DNA of 64,000 bases from Clostridium acidisoli DSM 12555 (lineage in GTDB: Bacteria; Bacillota; Clostridia; Clostridiales; Clostridiaceae), in NCBI RefSeq assembly GCF_900176305.1, contig NZ_FWXH01000012.1, positions 28,049-92,048 on the forward strand, read 5' to 3'. Made by a program: the position numbers and the translations under genes. The first letter of the stretch is position 1. Every line of letters starts with the position of its first letter. Positions 43,377 through 52,496 of this stretch are shown in pieces. Below the pieces are notes generated by a model. The model searched no databases, was not told the DNA's origin, and saw nothing but the letters and a program-made list of their open reading frames with translations.

Positions 43377-44207
43377 ATGCGTGTTTTTGTAACGGGAGCA
43401 ACAGGTTATATCGGTTCTGAGGTTGTAAGGGAACTCATAAGTGCTGGACACAAAGTCATTGGTTTAACACGTTCAGACAAGGGTGCATTAAAATTAAGGG
43501 AAGCTGGAGCTGAAGTGCATCAAGGTTCACTTGATGATCTAGATAGCCTTCGTAGTGGTGCTGCTGTTGCGGATGGCACTATTCATTTGGCTTTTAAACA
43601 CGATTTTTCGGATTTTGCCGGTTCTCTTGACACAGATTTACGAGCAATTCAAGCCATAGGGGAAGTGCTTGAGGGCACTGGCAAGCCATTTTTGACAACA
43701 GCTCATGCAAATGGAACTGCATCAGATAACGCCACTTTGGGGCTTGCAAAGCGTGGTGTGAGGGCATCGGTTGTATCGCTTTCACCGTCTGTGCATGGGG
43801 ATGGCGATAAAGGTTTTATTCCACGATTGATCAACATTGCACGTGCAAAAGGTTTATCTGCATATATTGGAGATGGATCCAACCGCTGGACGGCGGTGCA
43901 TCGTCTTGATGCAGCACGACTTTTTCGTTTGGCATTGGAAGCTGCCCCAGCAGGATCAAAGCTGGACGGGGTTGGAGATGAAGCCATACCATTCAGAGAT
44001 ATCGCAAATGTAATCGGTGGACATCTAAATTTACCCGTAGTCAGTATTACAAGCGAAGAGGCAACTGCTCACTTTGGTTTTCTAGGGCCAATTGCAGCTA
44101 TAGACATCCCAAGATCCAGTGTACAGACTCAAAAACTCTTAGGTTGGAAGCCAATGCATCCTACCCTTATCGCAGATCTGGAACATGGGCACTACTTTGA
44201 AAAATGA
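43377..44207 (+). CDS. NAD(P)-dependent SDR/epimerase-like oxidoreductase
   Basis: This 276-residue extended-type SDR has the nucleotide-binding motif VTGATGYIGSEVVREL at the N-terminus. It has SLSPSVHGDGDKGFIP in place of the usual Y-x-x-x-K region, so it is an atypical SDR that may act as a reductase or NAD(P)-sensing protein. GGGAGG fixes ATG 43377. Its codons are visibly richer in G and C than those of neighbouring genes (for example around 43860-43990), suggesting recent transfer. An HxlR regulator follows. Confidence 0.88.
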   Translation: MRVFVTGATGYIGSEVVRELISAGHKVIGLTRSDKGALKLREAGAEVHQGSLDDLDSLRSGAAVADGTIHLAFKHDFSDFAGSLDTDLRAIQAIGEVLEGTGKPFLTTAHANGTASDNATLGLAKRGVRASVVSLSPSVHGDGDKGFIPRLINIARAKGLSAYIGDGSNRWTAVHRLDAARLFRLALEAAPAGSKLDGVGDEAIPFRDIANVIGGHLNLPVVSITSEEATAHFGFLGPIAAIDIPRSSVQTQKLLGWKPMHPTLIADLEHGHYFEK

Positions 44208-44304
44208 TTATGGACAAATTTGATATGTAATATGAAAAATGATATTATTAAGACAATTAGATACAAGATGTATTGTTATAAAAATGTATTAGGAGAAGAA
44301 TTTA

Positions 44305-44634
44305 ATGTCAAAATCAATTAATTTGGAATCAGATTGTCCCATGAATTTAACTATAAACATACTTAGTGGAAAGTGGAAATTAGCAATTCTTTGGCATCTA
44401 TCAAGGGGAACTATTAGATTTAATGAATTGCAAAGAACATTAAATAATATTACTCAAAAAACATTGACAATGCAATTAAGGGAGCTAGAAAGAGATGAAA
44501 TAATCTGCAGGAAAGTTTATCCAGAATCGCCGCCAAGAGTAGAATATGGATTAACTAAGATTGGAGAAAGTATGCAGCCTATACTAAGTGCTATGTGTGA
44601 ATGGGGAAAAGATTATAAAAATTTGAAAGGATGA
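44305..44634 (+). CDS. HxlR-family transcriptional regulator
   Basis: This 109-residue winged-helix protein has the family hallmarks: CPMNLTINILSGKWKLAILW with the conserved N-terminal Cys, RFNELQRTL, ITQKTLTMQLRELERD and PPRVEYGLT. HxlR proteins often sense reactive aldehydes or redox change through that Cys and control an adjacent oxidoreductase. The SDR gene directly upstream is the natural candidate target. AGGAGAAG precedes ATG 44305. Confidence 0.9.
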   Translation: MSKSINLESDCPMNLTINILSGKWKLAILWHLSRGTIRFNELQRTLNNITQKTLTMQLRELERDEIICRKVYPESPPRVEYGLTKIGESMQPILSAMCEWGKDYKNLKG

Positions 44635-44640
44635 AATATT

Positions 44641-44892
44641 ATGTTGGAATATAGATATGATACGCAGTTACTGATTGAAGGAAAGAATCTTGATGAAGAT
44701 GTAATCAATGATTTTTTTACTAATAATTTTAAAGGAGATTGCTTACTTGTTGTAGGTGATGAAGACCTTATTAAAATTCACTATCATACTAATGAACCTT
44801 GGGAAATATTGAAATATTGTGCTTCATTAGGAGAAATATATGATATTGTAGTGGAAGACATGGATCGTCAATCAAGAGGACTTAATGGTTAA
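44641..44892 (+). CDS. Stand-alone DAK2/FakA C-terminal-like domain
   Basis: This 83-residue protein contains LLIEGKNLDED, GDCLLVVGDEDLIKIHYHTN and EPWEILKYCASLGEI. It resembles the C-terminal domain of YloV/FakA (DAK2-type fatty-acid kinase proteins), which holds an H-x-H-T-N motif. Without the kinase domain its role is unclear. It starts six bases after the HxlR stop and should be co-transcribed. A terminator follows. Confidence 0.7.
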   Translation: MLEYRYDTQLLIEGKNLDEDVINDFFTNNFKGDCLLVVGDEDLIKIHYHTNEPWEILKYCASLGEIYDIVVEDMDRQSRGLNG

Positions 44893-44905
44893 TAAACTAC
44901 AAATT

Positions 44906-44948
44906 ATAGTAGCAACCAACTGCCAGTGGGGGCTACTATTTTTTTTAG
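44906..44948 (+). terminator. Terminator after the DAK2-like gene
   Basis: ATAGTAGC (44906-44913) pairs with GCTACTAT (44932-44939), then eight or more T residues. Confidence 0.85.
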
Positions 44949-44990
44949 ATTTTTTTCTGTAAATTACTCAGTTTAGCATTGATGTGAATA

Positions 44991-45545
44991 TTATTTAAAA
45001 TAAAGTATTATATTTTGAAATACTGATATGTATTGACTTGTGTTCTTATATGTATGTGGTTTATTGGCCATAAATTTCATAGAATTTCCTTTTTGTAATA
45101 TAAATTTTTTGTCATTTATATTTATCTCAATTTGTCCTTCTGTAACTATAATGTATTCTTCAACACCATCATTATGAGGAACAGATATATGGTCACAGCC
45201 CGGTTCTAACTCTATAGTAAATATCTCAAAACCTTTATTGGCATCGAAGGGAAATATTGGATACAATCTCATTTTACCGTTATCTTCCAATATTGGGGTG
45301 ATATTGTTTTGGTATATTGTTTTTAAATCATCTTGATTTTCATCAATAAATAGTGAAAAAGACACTTTTAAGCCAGTTGCAATTTTCCATAGTGTAGAAA
45401 CTGTTGGGTTTGACTGACCTCTTTCTATTTGACCCAACATTGCTTTACTAACGCCGGTTAATTTAGCCATTTCGTCTAAACTTAAATTTCTTTTATTCCG
45501 TATATCCTTCAACTTGTTGCCTATAATTAAATTTAAATTTTTCAT
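44991..45545 (-). CDS. XRE-type HTH regulator with cupin domain
   Basis: This 184-residue regulator has an N-terminal XRE HTH (LSLDEMAKLTGVSKAMLGQIE, with SNPTVSTLWKIA) and a C-terminal cupin barrel (PHNDGVEEYIIVTEGQIEI, and FMANKPHTYKN). This architecture senses small metabolites. It is divergent from an EmrE-type transporter over 168 bases that contain several TATAAC/GTTATA words; it probably represses the transporter and itself. AAGGAG precedes ATG 45545. Confidence 0.9.
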   Translation of the reverse strand: MKNLNLIIGNKLKDIRNKRNLSLDEMAKLTGVSKAMLGQIERGQSNPTVSTLWKIATGLKVSFSLFIDENQDDLKTIYQNNITPILEDNGKMRLYPIFPFDANKGFEIFTIELEPGCDHISVPHNDGVEEYIIVTEGQIEININDKKFILQKGNSMKFMANKPHTYKNTSQYISVFQNIILYFK

Positions 45546-45713
45546 AACTTAACTCCTTATAGTTATATGATTTTATATGTTATAACAGATATTATTTTAT
45601 AACATCTTAGTGAATATGTAAATTTATATTGTACAATATAACGCATATAAGTATAATATAACATATACAAATTACACGATTTGTAAATATAATTTAAAAT
45701 AGGGAGTTATAAA

Positions 45714-46646
45714 ATGACAAAGGCATTTATATTAGGAATAACAGCATCATTCTTTTTTGCATTTACTTTTGTTCTAAATCAGCAAATGAATGTTTCAGGG
45801 GGTAGTTGGCTTTGGAGTTCATCACTGAGATATATTTTTATGTTACCAATTTTATTTATTATTATGATTATAAAAAATCAATTATTTGACGTATTAGAGG
45901 ATATAATAAAAAAACCTATACAATGGATTACTTGGAGTACAGTGGGATTTGGCTTGTTTTATGCACCTTTGACGCTTGCTTCAATATATGGAACATCATG
46001 GCTAGTTGCTGGAACCTGGCAACTAACTATAATTGCTGGGGCACTTCTAACTCCACTATTTTTTAAGAGCATAGAAACTGAAAATGGAATACTGAAGATA
46101 AGAAGTAAAATTCCTAAAAAATCTTTGCTAATGTGTTCCATAATTTTATTAGGTATATTTTTAATGCAGCTGCAACAAGCAAAAAATATTTCTGCCCTAA
46201 ATGCATTTTTAGGAACTATACCTGTTGTTTTAGCAGCAGTTGCTTATCCACTTGGTAATCGTAAAATGATAGAAGTTTGTGGCAATAAATTTAGTACCTT
46301 TCAAAGAGTGTTTGGTATGACCCTTTGTAGTATGCCCTTTTGGATAATCATAGCAACATTTGGAATGTTAACTGTTGGTATGCCAAATAAAGGACAGGTA
46401 ACTCAATCCTTAATAGTTGCTGTTTTCTCAGGAATTATTGCTACAATACTATTTTTTAAAGCAACGGATATAGTTAGCAGTGATACATATAAGTTAGCTG
46501 TTGTAGAATCAACACAGTCTGGTGAAGTAGTATTTACCCTTCTAGGAGGAGTGTTTATATTTAATGATAAAACTCCAACATTTATTAGCCTAATAGGAAT
46601 ACTGCTCGTAGTTATTGGAATGGTTTTAAATAGTCTTATTGAATAA
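45714..46646 (+). CDS. EmrE-like multidrug resistance transporter family protein
   Basis: This 310-residue membrane protein has ten hydrophobic helices, an internal DMT duplication and the EmrE-like family pattern: FVLNQQMNVSGGSWLWSSSLRY, YGTSWLVAGTWQLTIIAG, and LAVVESTQSGEVVFTLLGG. The substrate is unknown. GGGAG precedes ATG 45714. The divergent cupin-HTH gene is the likely regulator. Confidence 0.85.
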   Translation: MTKAFILGITASFFFAFTFVLNQQMNVSGGSWLWSSSLRYIFMLPILFIIMIIKNQLFDVLEDIIKKPIQWITWSTVGFGLFYAPLTLASIYGTSWLVAGTWQLTIIAGALLTPLFFKSIETENGILKIRSKIPKKSLLMCSIILLGIFLMQLQQAKNISALNAFLGTIPVVLAAVAYPLGNRKMIEVCGNKFSTFQRVFGMTLCSMPFWIIIATFGMLTVGMPNKGQVTQSLIVAVFSGIIATILFFKATDIVSSDTYKLAVVESTQSGEVVFTLLGGVFIFNDKTPTFISLIGILLVVIGMVLNSLIE

Positions 46647-46763
46647 TAGAAGGATAACATTTTAAAATAGGAAATATATTTTTAAAATATGTATTTTTAT
46701 AAAAGTTCTGATAAAATATAATAATAAAGTACTAAAAATTTTGGAGAGAGGTTAAAGAATACC

Positions 46764-49700
46764 ATGAAAAGAATAAATGAAATTTTTAGTGATTATGAAG
46801 CAAATGGTAACATAAATGCTGCCATTGTAGAATCGGTAGTCCTAAGGAAAAAAAGTAAACGGCTAGATATGGAAATCAGTTCAGATAAATATATTGAAAT
46901 AAGAGAATTTGAAAGCTTTAATAGGTTTATAAGGAAAAGATTTGCTTTAGAAGATTCCATAATTGCTGTAAAGTATGCTGATGGAACGGATAAAAAGCCA
47001 ATAGAGGAGGAACTCAAAAATATTGTGCTTTTAGTAGCAGATAAATACCCTGCTTTAAAATCAGTGCTAAATAAGAGTGAATATAAAGTAGATGAAAACA
47101 CCATAAATTTTAACTTTAAAATTGCGGTATCCGGTTTTCTTAAAACTATGAATTATGATAAACAGCTTCATAAAGCAATAAAAAACCTGTATGGAACTAC
47201 ATATAATATAAATTTTGTTGATAAGGTAAGCAGTGAAGAATTAATTCTTCAAGAGGAAGCACGTGATAAGGAAATGCTTGCAATTTCAAAGGAAATTAAG
47301 GCTGCTATGAGTAATAATATTCCTAAGGAAGTTTTCACTAAAAAAGAGGAAGTTAAAGCAGATACCGATGGTAAGAAAGCTAATTCATCCTTGATATTAG
47401 GAAGAAATGCTAAGATTAAGGAACCTGTGATAAAGATTACGGACCTTACACCAGACGAGGGAAGAATATGTTTACAGGGTGAAATATCGAATATTGAAGC
47501 AAAGGAATTAAAAAGTGGCAAGACATTAGTTTCCTTTGATTTATACGATGGCTCAAGTTCTATGACATGCAAGTCATTCCTGAAGCCTGGTGACGATACA
47601 GAGGTGTTACCTAAGCTTAAAAAGGCTAAGTGTATTAGACTTGTAGGAAGTGCAGGGTATAGCAAATTTTCCGGAGAAGTTGAGATGATTGCGAATACTA
47701 TAATAGAAACAGAAGGTGTAAAAAGAGCCAAGAGGCAGGACAACGCAGAGGTGAAGAGGGTGGAACTTCACATGCATACACAGATGAGCCAGATGGATGC
47801 TATGACTAGTGCCACTGATTTGATTAAAAGAGCCATGAGCTGGGGAATGAAGTCAATTGCAATAACAGATCATGGAGTAGTGCAGGCTTTTCCAGAAGCC
47901 CATAAACTTTTAGGAAGAGATAATCCTGACATGAAGGTAATATATGGAGTTGAGGCCTATTTGGCGCCGGATAAAGAACCATCCGTAACAAATTCCAAGG
48001 GGCAGAGTATTGACACCACATATTGTGTTCTGGATTTGGAAACCACGGGCTTTTCACCAATAACCGAAAAAATAACTGAAATAGGAATCATGAAATACAA
48101 AGATGGAAAGGTGATTGATCAGTTCAGTTGCTTTGTAAATCCTGAAAAACCTATTCCTTCAAGGGTTGTTGAGATTACAAATATAACAGATGATATGGTA
48201 AGAAAGGCAGAAACCATAGAGCAGGTTTTCCCTAAAATGCTGGAATTTATTAGGAGAAGTGTATTGGTTGCCCATAATGCCAGATTTGATGTTGGCTTCT
48301 TAAAGCATAATGCAAAGAAATTAGGTTATGATTTTGATTTTACGTATGTTGATACCCTATCATTAGCACAGGCGGTTTTTCCTAAGTATAAAAGCTATAA
48401 ATTAGGCAGAATTGCTAAGAACCTTGGCATAAAAGTTGAAGTTGCGCATAGAGCTTTAGATGATGTTGACACCACAGTTAAAGTGTTTAAGGTAATGCTT
48501 GAGGAATTAAAGGAAAGAGGGGCTAAGACCTTAGAGGAGATAGATTTCTATGGTTCTGATGAAGAGGCTAAAAAAGAAGAATATAAAAAACTTAGAACCT
48601 ATCATGCGATAATATTTGCAAAGGATTATGTGGGCTTAAAGAATTTATATAAGTTAGTATCTTATTCACATTTAGACTATTTTTACAAAAAACCACGTAT
48701 ATTAAAAAGTCTTTATAAAAAATATTCAGAGGGATTGATTCTTGGAAGTGCTTGCAGTGAAGGTGAACTTTTTCAAGCCATTTTGCTTGGAAAATCCGAT
48801 GAGGAAATTGAAGCTATTGCTAAGGAATATGACTATCTAGAAATTCAGCCTCTAGGGAATGATGATTATTTAATAAGGTTGGGGCAGGTACCTAATGGGG
48901 AATATCTAAAGGAGATTAACAGAAAAATTGTAGCACTGGGAGAAAAATTAAACAAACCTGTAGTTGCTACTGGAGATGTTCATTTCATGGATCCTGAAGA
49001 TGAAATATACAGGCGTATACTGGAAGCTGGGCAAGGGTTTAAGGATGCAGACAATCAAGCTCCCTTATATTTAAGAACTACAGAGGAGATGCTTCAAGAA
49101 TTTTCTTATTTAGGAAAAGAAAAAGCCTATGAAGTGGTAGTTACTAATACCAACTTAATATCGGATATGTGTCAGCAGATTAGTCCTATTTCGCCAGAAA
49201 AATGTCCGCCGCATATAGATGGCTGTGAAGAGACAATTAAGAATATTGCCTATGAAAAGGCGCATGAGTTGTATGGAGATCCACTTCCAGAAATTGTTCA
49301 AAGCAGACTTGATAAGGAACTGGAATCTATTATAAAAAACGGTTTCTCTGTAATGTACATCATCGCTCAAAAGCTAGTGTGGAAATCTAATGAAGATGGC
49401 TATCTGGTTGGTTCTAGAGGATCTGTAGGTTCCTCTTTTGTGGCAAATATGACAGGTATAACAGAAGTAAATTCCTTACCACCTCATTACAGATGCCCTA
49501 AATGTAAGCATTCGGATTTTGGGGATTATGGAGTTAAAAACGGCTTTGATTTACCAGATAAGTTGTGCCCGGTTTGTGGAGAAAATTTAACTAAGGATGG
49601 TATAGATATACCTTTTGAAACCTTTCTAGGGTTTAATGGTGACAAGGAGCCAGATATAGATTTAAACTTTTCAGGGGAATATCAGGCAAAGGCTCATAGA

Positions 49701-51098
49701 TATACAGAGGTCATCTTTGGAAAGGGCACAACATTTAAGGCCGGAACAATAGGCACTATAGCAGAAAAAACAGCTTTTGGTTATGTTAGAAAGTATTATG
49801 AGGAGAAAAACATTCCAGTAAATAAGGCTGAAATAACGAGAATTGCATTAGGCTGTACAGGAATAAAAAGAACAACTGGACAGCATCCAGGAGGAATTAT
49901 AGTTGTGCCAAAGGGCAGAGAAATCTTTGAATTTTGTCCTGTTCAGCACCCTGCCAATGATTCTGAGTCAGATATTATAACAACACATTTTGACTATCAT
50001 TCTATAGATCAAAATTTGTTGAAACTTGATATACTTGGACACGACGATCCAACTGTTATAAGAATGCTGCAGGATATAACAGGAGTAAATCCTCATAAGA
50101 TACCACTAGATGATAAGGAGACAATGTCTTTATTTTCATCTACACAAGCTCTCGGAGTAACACCACAGCAGATAAATTCCAAGGTGGGAACCTTTGGTAT
50201 TCCTGAGTTTGGAACTAAGTTCGTAAGGGGAATGCTTCTAGATACAATGCCAAAGACCTTCTCAGATTTAATATGTATATCTGGACTTTCCCACGGTACG
50301 GATGTATGGCTTGGAAATGCTAAGGATTTGATTGATCAGGGCATAGTTACATTAAGTGAAGCGGTATGTACTAGAGATGATATTATGATTTACCTTATCA
50401 AAAAAGGCTTGCCACCCAACACTGCCTTTAAGATAATGGAACTAGTTCGTAAGGGAAAAGCACTAAAGGATCCTCAAAAATGGGCGGAATATGAGGCTTT
50501 AATGAGGGAACATGAAGTGCCAGAATGGTACATAGATTCCTGTAGAAAGATAAAATACATGTTTCCAAAGGCCCATGCTGCAGCATATGTAATGATGGCC
50601 TTCAGAATAGCTTGGTTTAAGGTACACATACCTAAGGCATATTATGCAGCTTACTTTAGCATTAGGGCAAAGGCATTTGACAGTGAATTTATGATATTTG
50701 GAAAAGAGAAAGTTAAAGAAAAAATGAAGGAAATTCAGACAATGGGTAATGAAGCCCCTCCTAAGGATAAAGATATGTATGATGATTTAGAATTAGTTTT
50801 AGAAATGTATGAGAGAGGGATTAAATTTCTTCCAATTGATTTATATAAATCCCATGCTTCAAAATTTTTGGTGGAGGAAGATGGTATAAGACCACCTATA
50901 AACAGCATATCGGGTATGGGAAACGTGGCAGCAGAAGGCATATACAATGTAGTACAGGAAGAAAAGTCCATAAGCTCTATAGAAGATTTAAAGAAACGTG
51001 CTAAAATAGGAAATTCATCTATAGATTCACTTAGAAAGTTTGGGTGTTTACAAGGGCTTCCTGAAAGTGACCAATTGAGTTTTTTTGATGCAATTTAA
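46764..51098 (+). CDS. polC: DNA polymerase III alpha subunit, PolC type
   Basis: This complete 1444-residue Gram-positive replicative polymerase has all PolC parts in order. These are an N-terminal domain, an OB domain (about 225-320), a PHP domain split by the exonuclease (HMHTQMSQMD near 335) and a DEDD proofreading exonuclease (LDLETTGFSP near 422). The palm follows with GSRGSVGSSFVA, a zinc module (CPKCKHSDF near 910, CPVCGENL near 934) and catalytic PDIDLNFS near 962. All key residues seem intact. It is monocistronic between a transporter and a DUF6143-like gene, not in the usual ispG-proS context, so it may be a second copy. GGAGAG precedes ATG 46764. Confidence 0.96.
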   Translation: MKRINEIFSDYEANGNINAAIVESVVLRKKSKRLDMEISSDKYIEIREFESFNRFIRKRFALEDSIIAVKYADGTDKKPIEEELKNIVLLVADKYPALKSVLNKSEYKVDENTINFNFKIAVSGFLKTMNYDKQLHKAIKNLYGTTYNINFVDKVSSEELILQEEARDKEMLAISKEIKAAMSNNIPKEVFTKKEEVKADTDGKKANSSLILGRNAKIKEPVIKITDLTPDEGRICLQGEISNIEAKELKSGKTLVSFDLYDGSSSMTCKSFLKPGDDTEVLPKLKKAKCIRLVGSAGYSKFSGEVEMIANTIIETEGVKRAKRQDNAEVKRVELHMHTQMSQMDAMTSATDLIKRAMSWGMKSIAITDHGVVQAFPEAHKLLGRDNPDMKVIYGVEAYLAPDKEPSVTNSKGQSIDTTYCVLDLETTGFSPITEKITEIGIMKYKDGKVIDQFSCFVNPEKPIPSRVVEITNITDDMVRKAETIEQVFPKMLEFIRRSVLVAHNARFDVGFLKHNAKKLGYDFDFTYVDTLSLAQAVFPKYKSYKLGRIAKNLGIKVEVAHRALDDVDTTVKVFKVMLEELKERGAKTLEEIDFYGSDEEAKKEEYKKLRTYHAIIFAKDYVGLKNLYKLVSYSHLDYFYKKPRILKSLYKKYSEGLILGSACSEGELFQAILLGKSDEEIEAIAKEYDYLEIQPLGNDDYLIRLGQVPNGEYLKEINRKIVALGEKLNKPVVATGDVHFMDPEDEIYRRILEAGQGFKDADNQAPLYLRTTEEMLQEFSYLGKEKAYEVVVTNTNLISDMCQQISPISPEKCPPHIDGCEETIKNIAYEKAHELYGDPLPEIVQSRLDKELESIIKNGFSVMYIIAQKLVWKSNEDGYLVGSRGSVGSSFVANMTGITEVNSLPPHYRCPKCKHSDFGDYGVKNGFDLPDKLCPVCGENLTKDGIDIPFETFLGFNGDKEPDIDLNFSGEYQAKAHRYTEVIFGKGTTFKAGTIGTIAEKTAFGYVRKYYEEKNIPVNKAEITRIALGCTGIKRTTGQHPGGIIVVPKGREIFEFCPVQHPANDSESDIITTHFDYHSIDQNLLKLDILGHDDPTVIRMLQDITGVNPHKIPLDDKETMSLFSSTQALGVTPQQINSKVGTFGIPEFGTKFVRGMLLDTMPKTFSDLICISGLSHGTDVWLGNAKDLIDQGIVTLSEAVCTRDDIMIYLIKKGLPPNTAFKIMELVRKGKALKDPQKWAEYEALMREHEVPEWYIDSCRKIKYMFPKAHAAAYVMMAFRIAWFKVHIPKAYYAAYFSIRAKAFDSEFMIFGKEKVKEKMKEIQTMGNEAPPKDKDMYDDLELVLEMYERGIKFLPIDLYKSHASKFLVEEDGIRPPINSISGMGNVAAEGIYNVVQEEKSISSIEDLKKRAKIGNSSIDSLRKFGCLQGLPESDQLSFFDAI

Positions 51099-51112
51099 CT
51101 GTTAAGTAAATT

Positions 51113-51144
51113 AGTCCAGGGAACTTCTTTCTGGGCTTTATTTT
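51113..51144 (+). terminator. Terminator of polC
   Basis: AGTCCAG (51113-51119) pairs with CTGGGCT (51131-51137, one G-U), followed by TTATTTTG. Confidence 0.6.
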
Positions 51145-51230
51145 GCTTGAAGAACTATAAAAATTCATAGTTTCTATTTTCATTAATAAATCATACTATA
51201 TACTGAGGAAATTTAAAGGAGGTATTTTTT

Positions 51231-51794
51231 ATGTCACCAAATGATCCTTATGGGCATAATGTTAAATGGCAAAGTTATAATCACAAACCAAACAAGGTTG
51301 TTACTATTGCAAATTCATTAGATAAGTCTCTTGAGGGCACATATTTTGTTGGACAAACACCAACGCTAACTTTAAATAATAATATGGCTTATGGTGCGTT
51401 ATTTAACCCTCCAAACTCAAGAGTTGATTTATTTGTAAATGTTTTTACCATTACCAATTTTTCGGATATACCTTTGAAGGCTAAGATATGGATTAATTCA
51501 ACTCCAATTCCACCTTGGAGTGAATCCCAATTAGTTACCACAACTAATACTGCTATTTGTCCTACTCCTATTTCAAAAATCAAAATAATATACAGTATGG
51601 ATTCTTTTCCTATAACTACTGGAGTTAATGCCTTTGACAGAATAATTCCAGGTAAAACTACCATTGTTGCTGAAGAAGATGGAAAATATATTATTCCATC
51701 TAATAAGTTTTTTATTATTTCCTTAATACCAACTACTCCAGGTGTAATAAATGCAGCTATTGCTTTTGGATTTTGGACAGCTTCATCCTTTTAG
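51231..51794 (+). CDS. DUF6143-like protein
   Basis: This 187-residue protein is mostly beta structure, with no signal peptide or membrane helix. The blocks YFVGQTPTLTLNNNMAYGAL, FNPPNSRVDLFVNVFTITNF and SDIPLKAKIWINS match what I recall of DUF6143, a family of uncharacterised Firmicute proteins; that match is from memory and moderate. AAAGGAGG precedes ATG 51231. It is monocistronic with a terminator after it. Confidence 0.7.
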   Translation: MSPNDPYGHNVKWQSYNHKPNKVVTIANSLDKSLEGTYFVGQTPTLTLNNNMAYGALFNPPNSRVDLFVNVFTITNFSDIPLKAKIWINSTPIPPWSESQLVTTTNTAICPTPISKIKIIYSMDSFPITTGVNAFDRIIPGKTTIVAEEDGKYIIPSNKFFIISLIPTTPGVINAAIAFGFWTASSF

Positions 51795-51856
51795 CTTTTA
51801 AGTTAGTGGCAAAAACATTTGTAATGTTAAAAAAATAGATTAGATTTAAAATATTA

Positions 51857-51893
51857 GCGCTGTACTGTTTTAACAGTATAGCGTTTTTATTTT
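51857..51893 (+). terminator. Terminator of the DUF6143-like gene
   Basis: CGCTGTACTGTT (51858-51869) pairs with AACAGTATAGCG (51872-51883; one G-U), with a two-base nominal loop and a T run. Confidence 0.85.
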
Positions 51894-51924
51894 TAAAAAT
51901 TTTTAACTAAAGGTATATTAAAAC

Positions 51925-51966
51925 GTGATTCAAATCACAGCTTATTAAAATTAATAAAGTTATAAT
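51925..51966 (+). promoter_or_regulatory. Crp/Fnr-type site and promoter of the cupin-hemerythrin operon
   Basis: GTGATTCAAATCAC (51925-51938) is a perfect palindrome of the Crp/Fnr type. TATAAT (51961-51966) lies downstream with no good -35. With an RNA start near 51973, the palindrome is centred at about -41.5, the class II activator position. A Crp/Fnr-family gene lies 2.3 kb away (54209). Confidence 0.7.
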
Positions 51967-51972
51967 AAAGTG

Positions 51973-52130
51973 AAACTTGCATTCAGATGGTGTTTTGGTT
52001 TTGACACCGTCTGAGTGTTAGTTGAACTAGAGTCCAGCGCGTAGCATCCGTTAACTCAATGCTTGCATAAGTGGGAGTCTTACGGATGGTAGCGAATGGG
52101 TGAATTCATGAGTTAAATAAAATTTAGGGG
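51973..52130 (+). ncRNA. Unrecognised structured leader RNA upstream of the cupin gene
   Basis: The leader of about 160 bases can fold into two strong elements. Helix 1 pairs 51979-51993 with 52004-52018 (15 bp with G-U pairs). Helix 2 pairs 52038-52051 with 52082-52094 (12 bp with two bulged G), with an inner ACTC/GAGT stem and a small GCTT/AAGT hairpin. TTAACTCA (52051-52058) can instead pair with TGAGTTAA (52109-52116), just before the ribosome site TAGGGGG. The leader is GC-richer than its surroundings, and compensating G-U pairs suggest it is functional. It fits no riboswitch family I know. Confidence 0.6.
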
Positions 52131-52140
52131 GATAAATATA

Positions 52141-52482
52141 ATGAACGGAAAATTTTTTAAGAATATAGAATTTGCAAAGGCATTAGCACTTAAGGAAGAT
52201 GTAAAATATGCTCAAGGACAAGTAGTTAGTAAGACATTAGTTCAAACAGAAAATGTAAATATAACTTTATTTTCATTTGATAAGGGCGAGGAAATAAGCT
52301 CACATTCAGCACCAGGAGATGCATTAGTTTATGTGTCAGAAGGTGAAGTTATTATAACAATTGGAGATAATAGTCCAGTGATTGTTACAGAGGGAAACTT
52401 TATAGTTATGCCAGCTAACATTCCACATGCACTAGAGGCAAAGGACAAGTTTAAAATGATGCTAATAGTAGTAAAAGGTTAA
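52141..52482 (+). CDS. Small cupin-domain protein
   Basis: This 113-residue single-domain cupin has the two motifs GEEISSHSAPGDALVYVSEGE and MPANIPHALEAKDKFKM. The first motif has His and Glu ligands and the second one His, so it probably binds one metal ion. AGGGGGA precedes ATG 52141. Together with the hemerythrin gene (15 bases on) it forms an operon behind a structured leader and a Crp/Fnr-type site. A role in oxygen, nitric oxide or redox handling is likely from context. Confidence 0.88.
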   Translation: MNGKFFKNIEFAKALALKEDVKYAQGQVVSKTLVQTENVNITLFSFDKGEEISSHSAPGDALVYVSEGEVIITIGDNSPVIVTEGNFIVMPANIPHALEAKDKFKMMLIVVKG

Positions 52483-52496
52483 TGGGAAGTGAGAAT

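Noticed and set aside
51961..52130. Known riboswitch classes (c-di-GMP, THF, Moco, cobalamin, yybP) for the cupin leader
   Set aside because: The conserved core words of these classes were not found in the leader.
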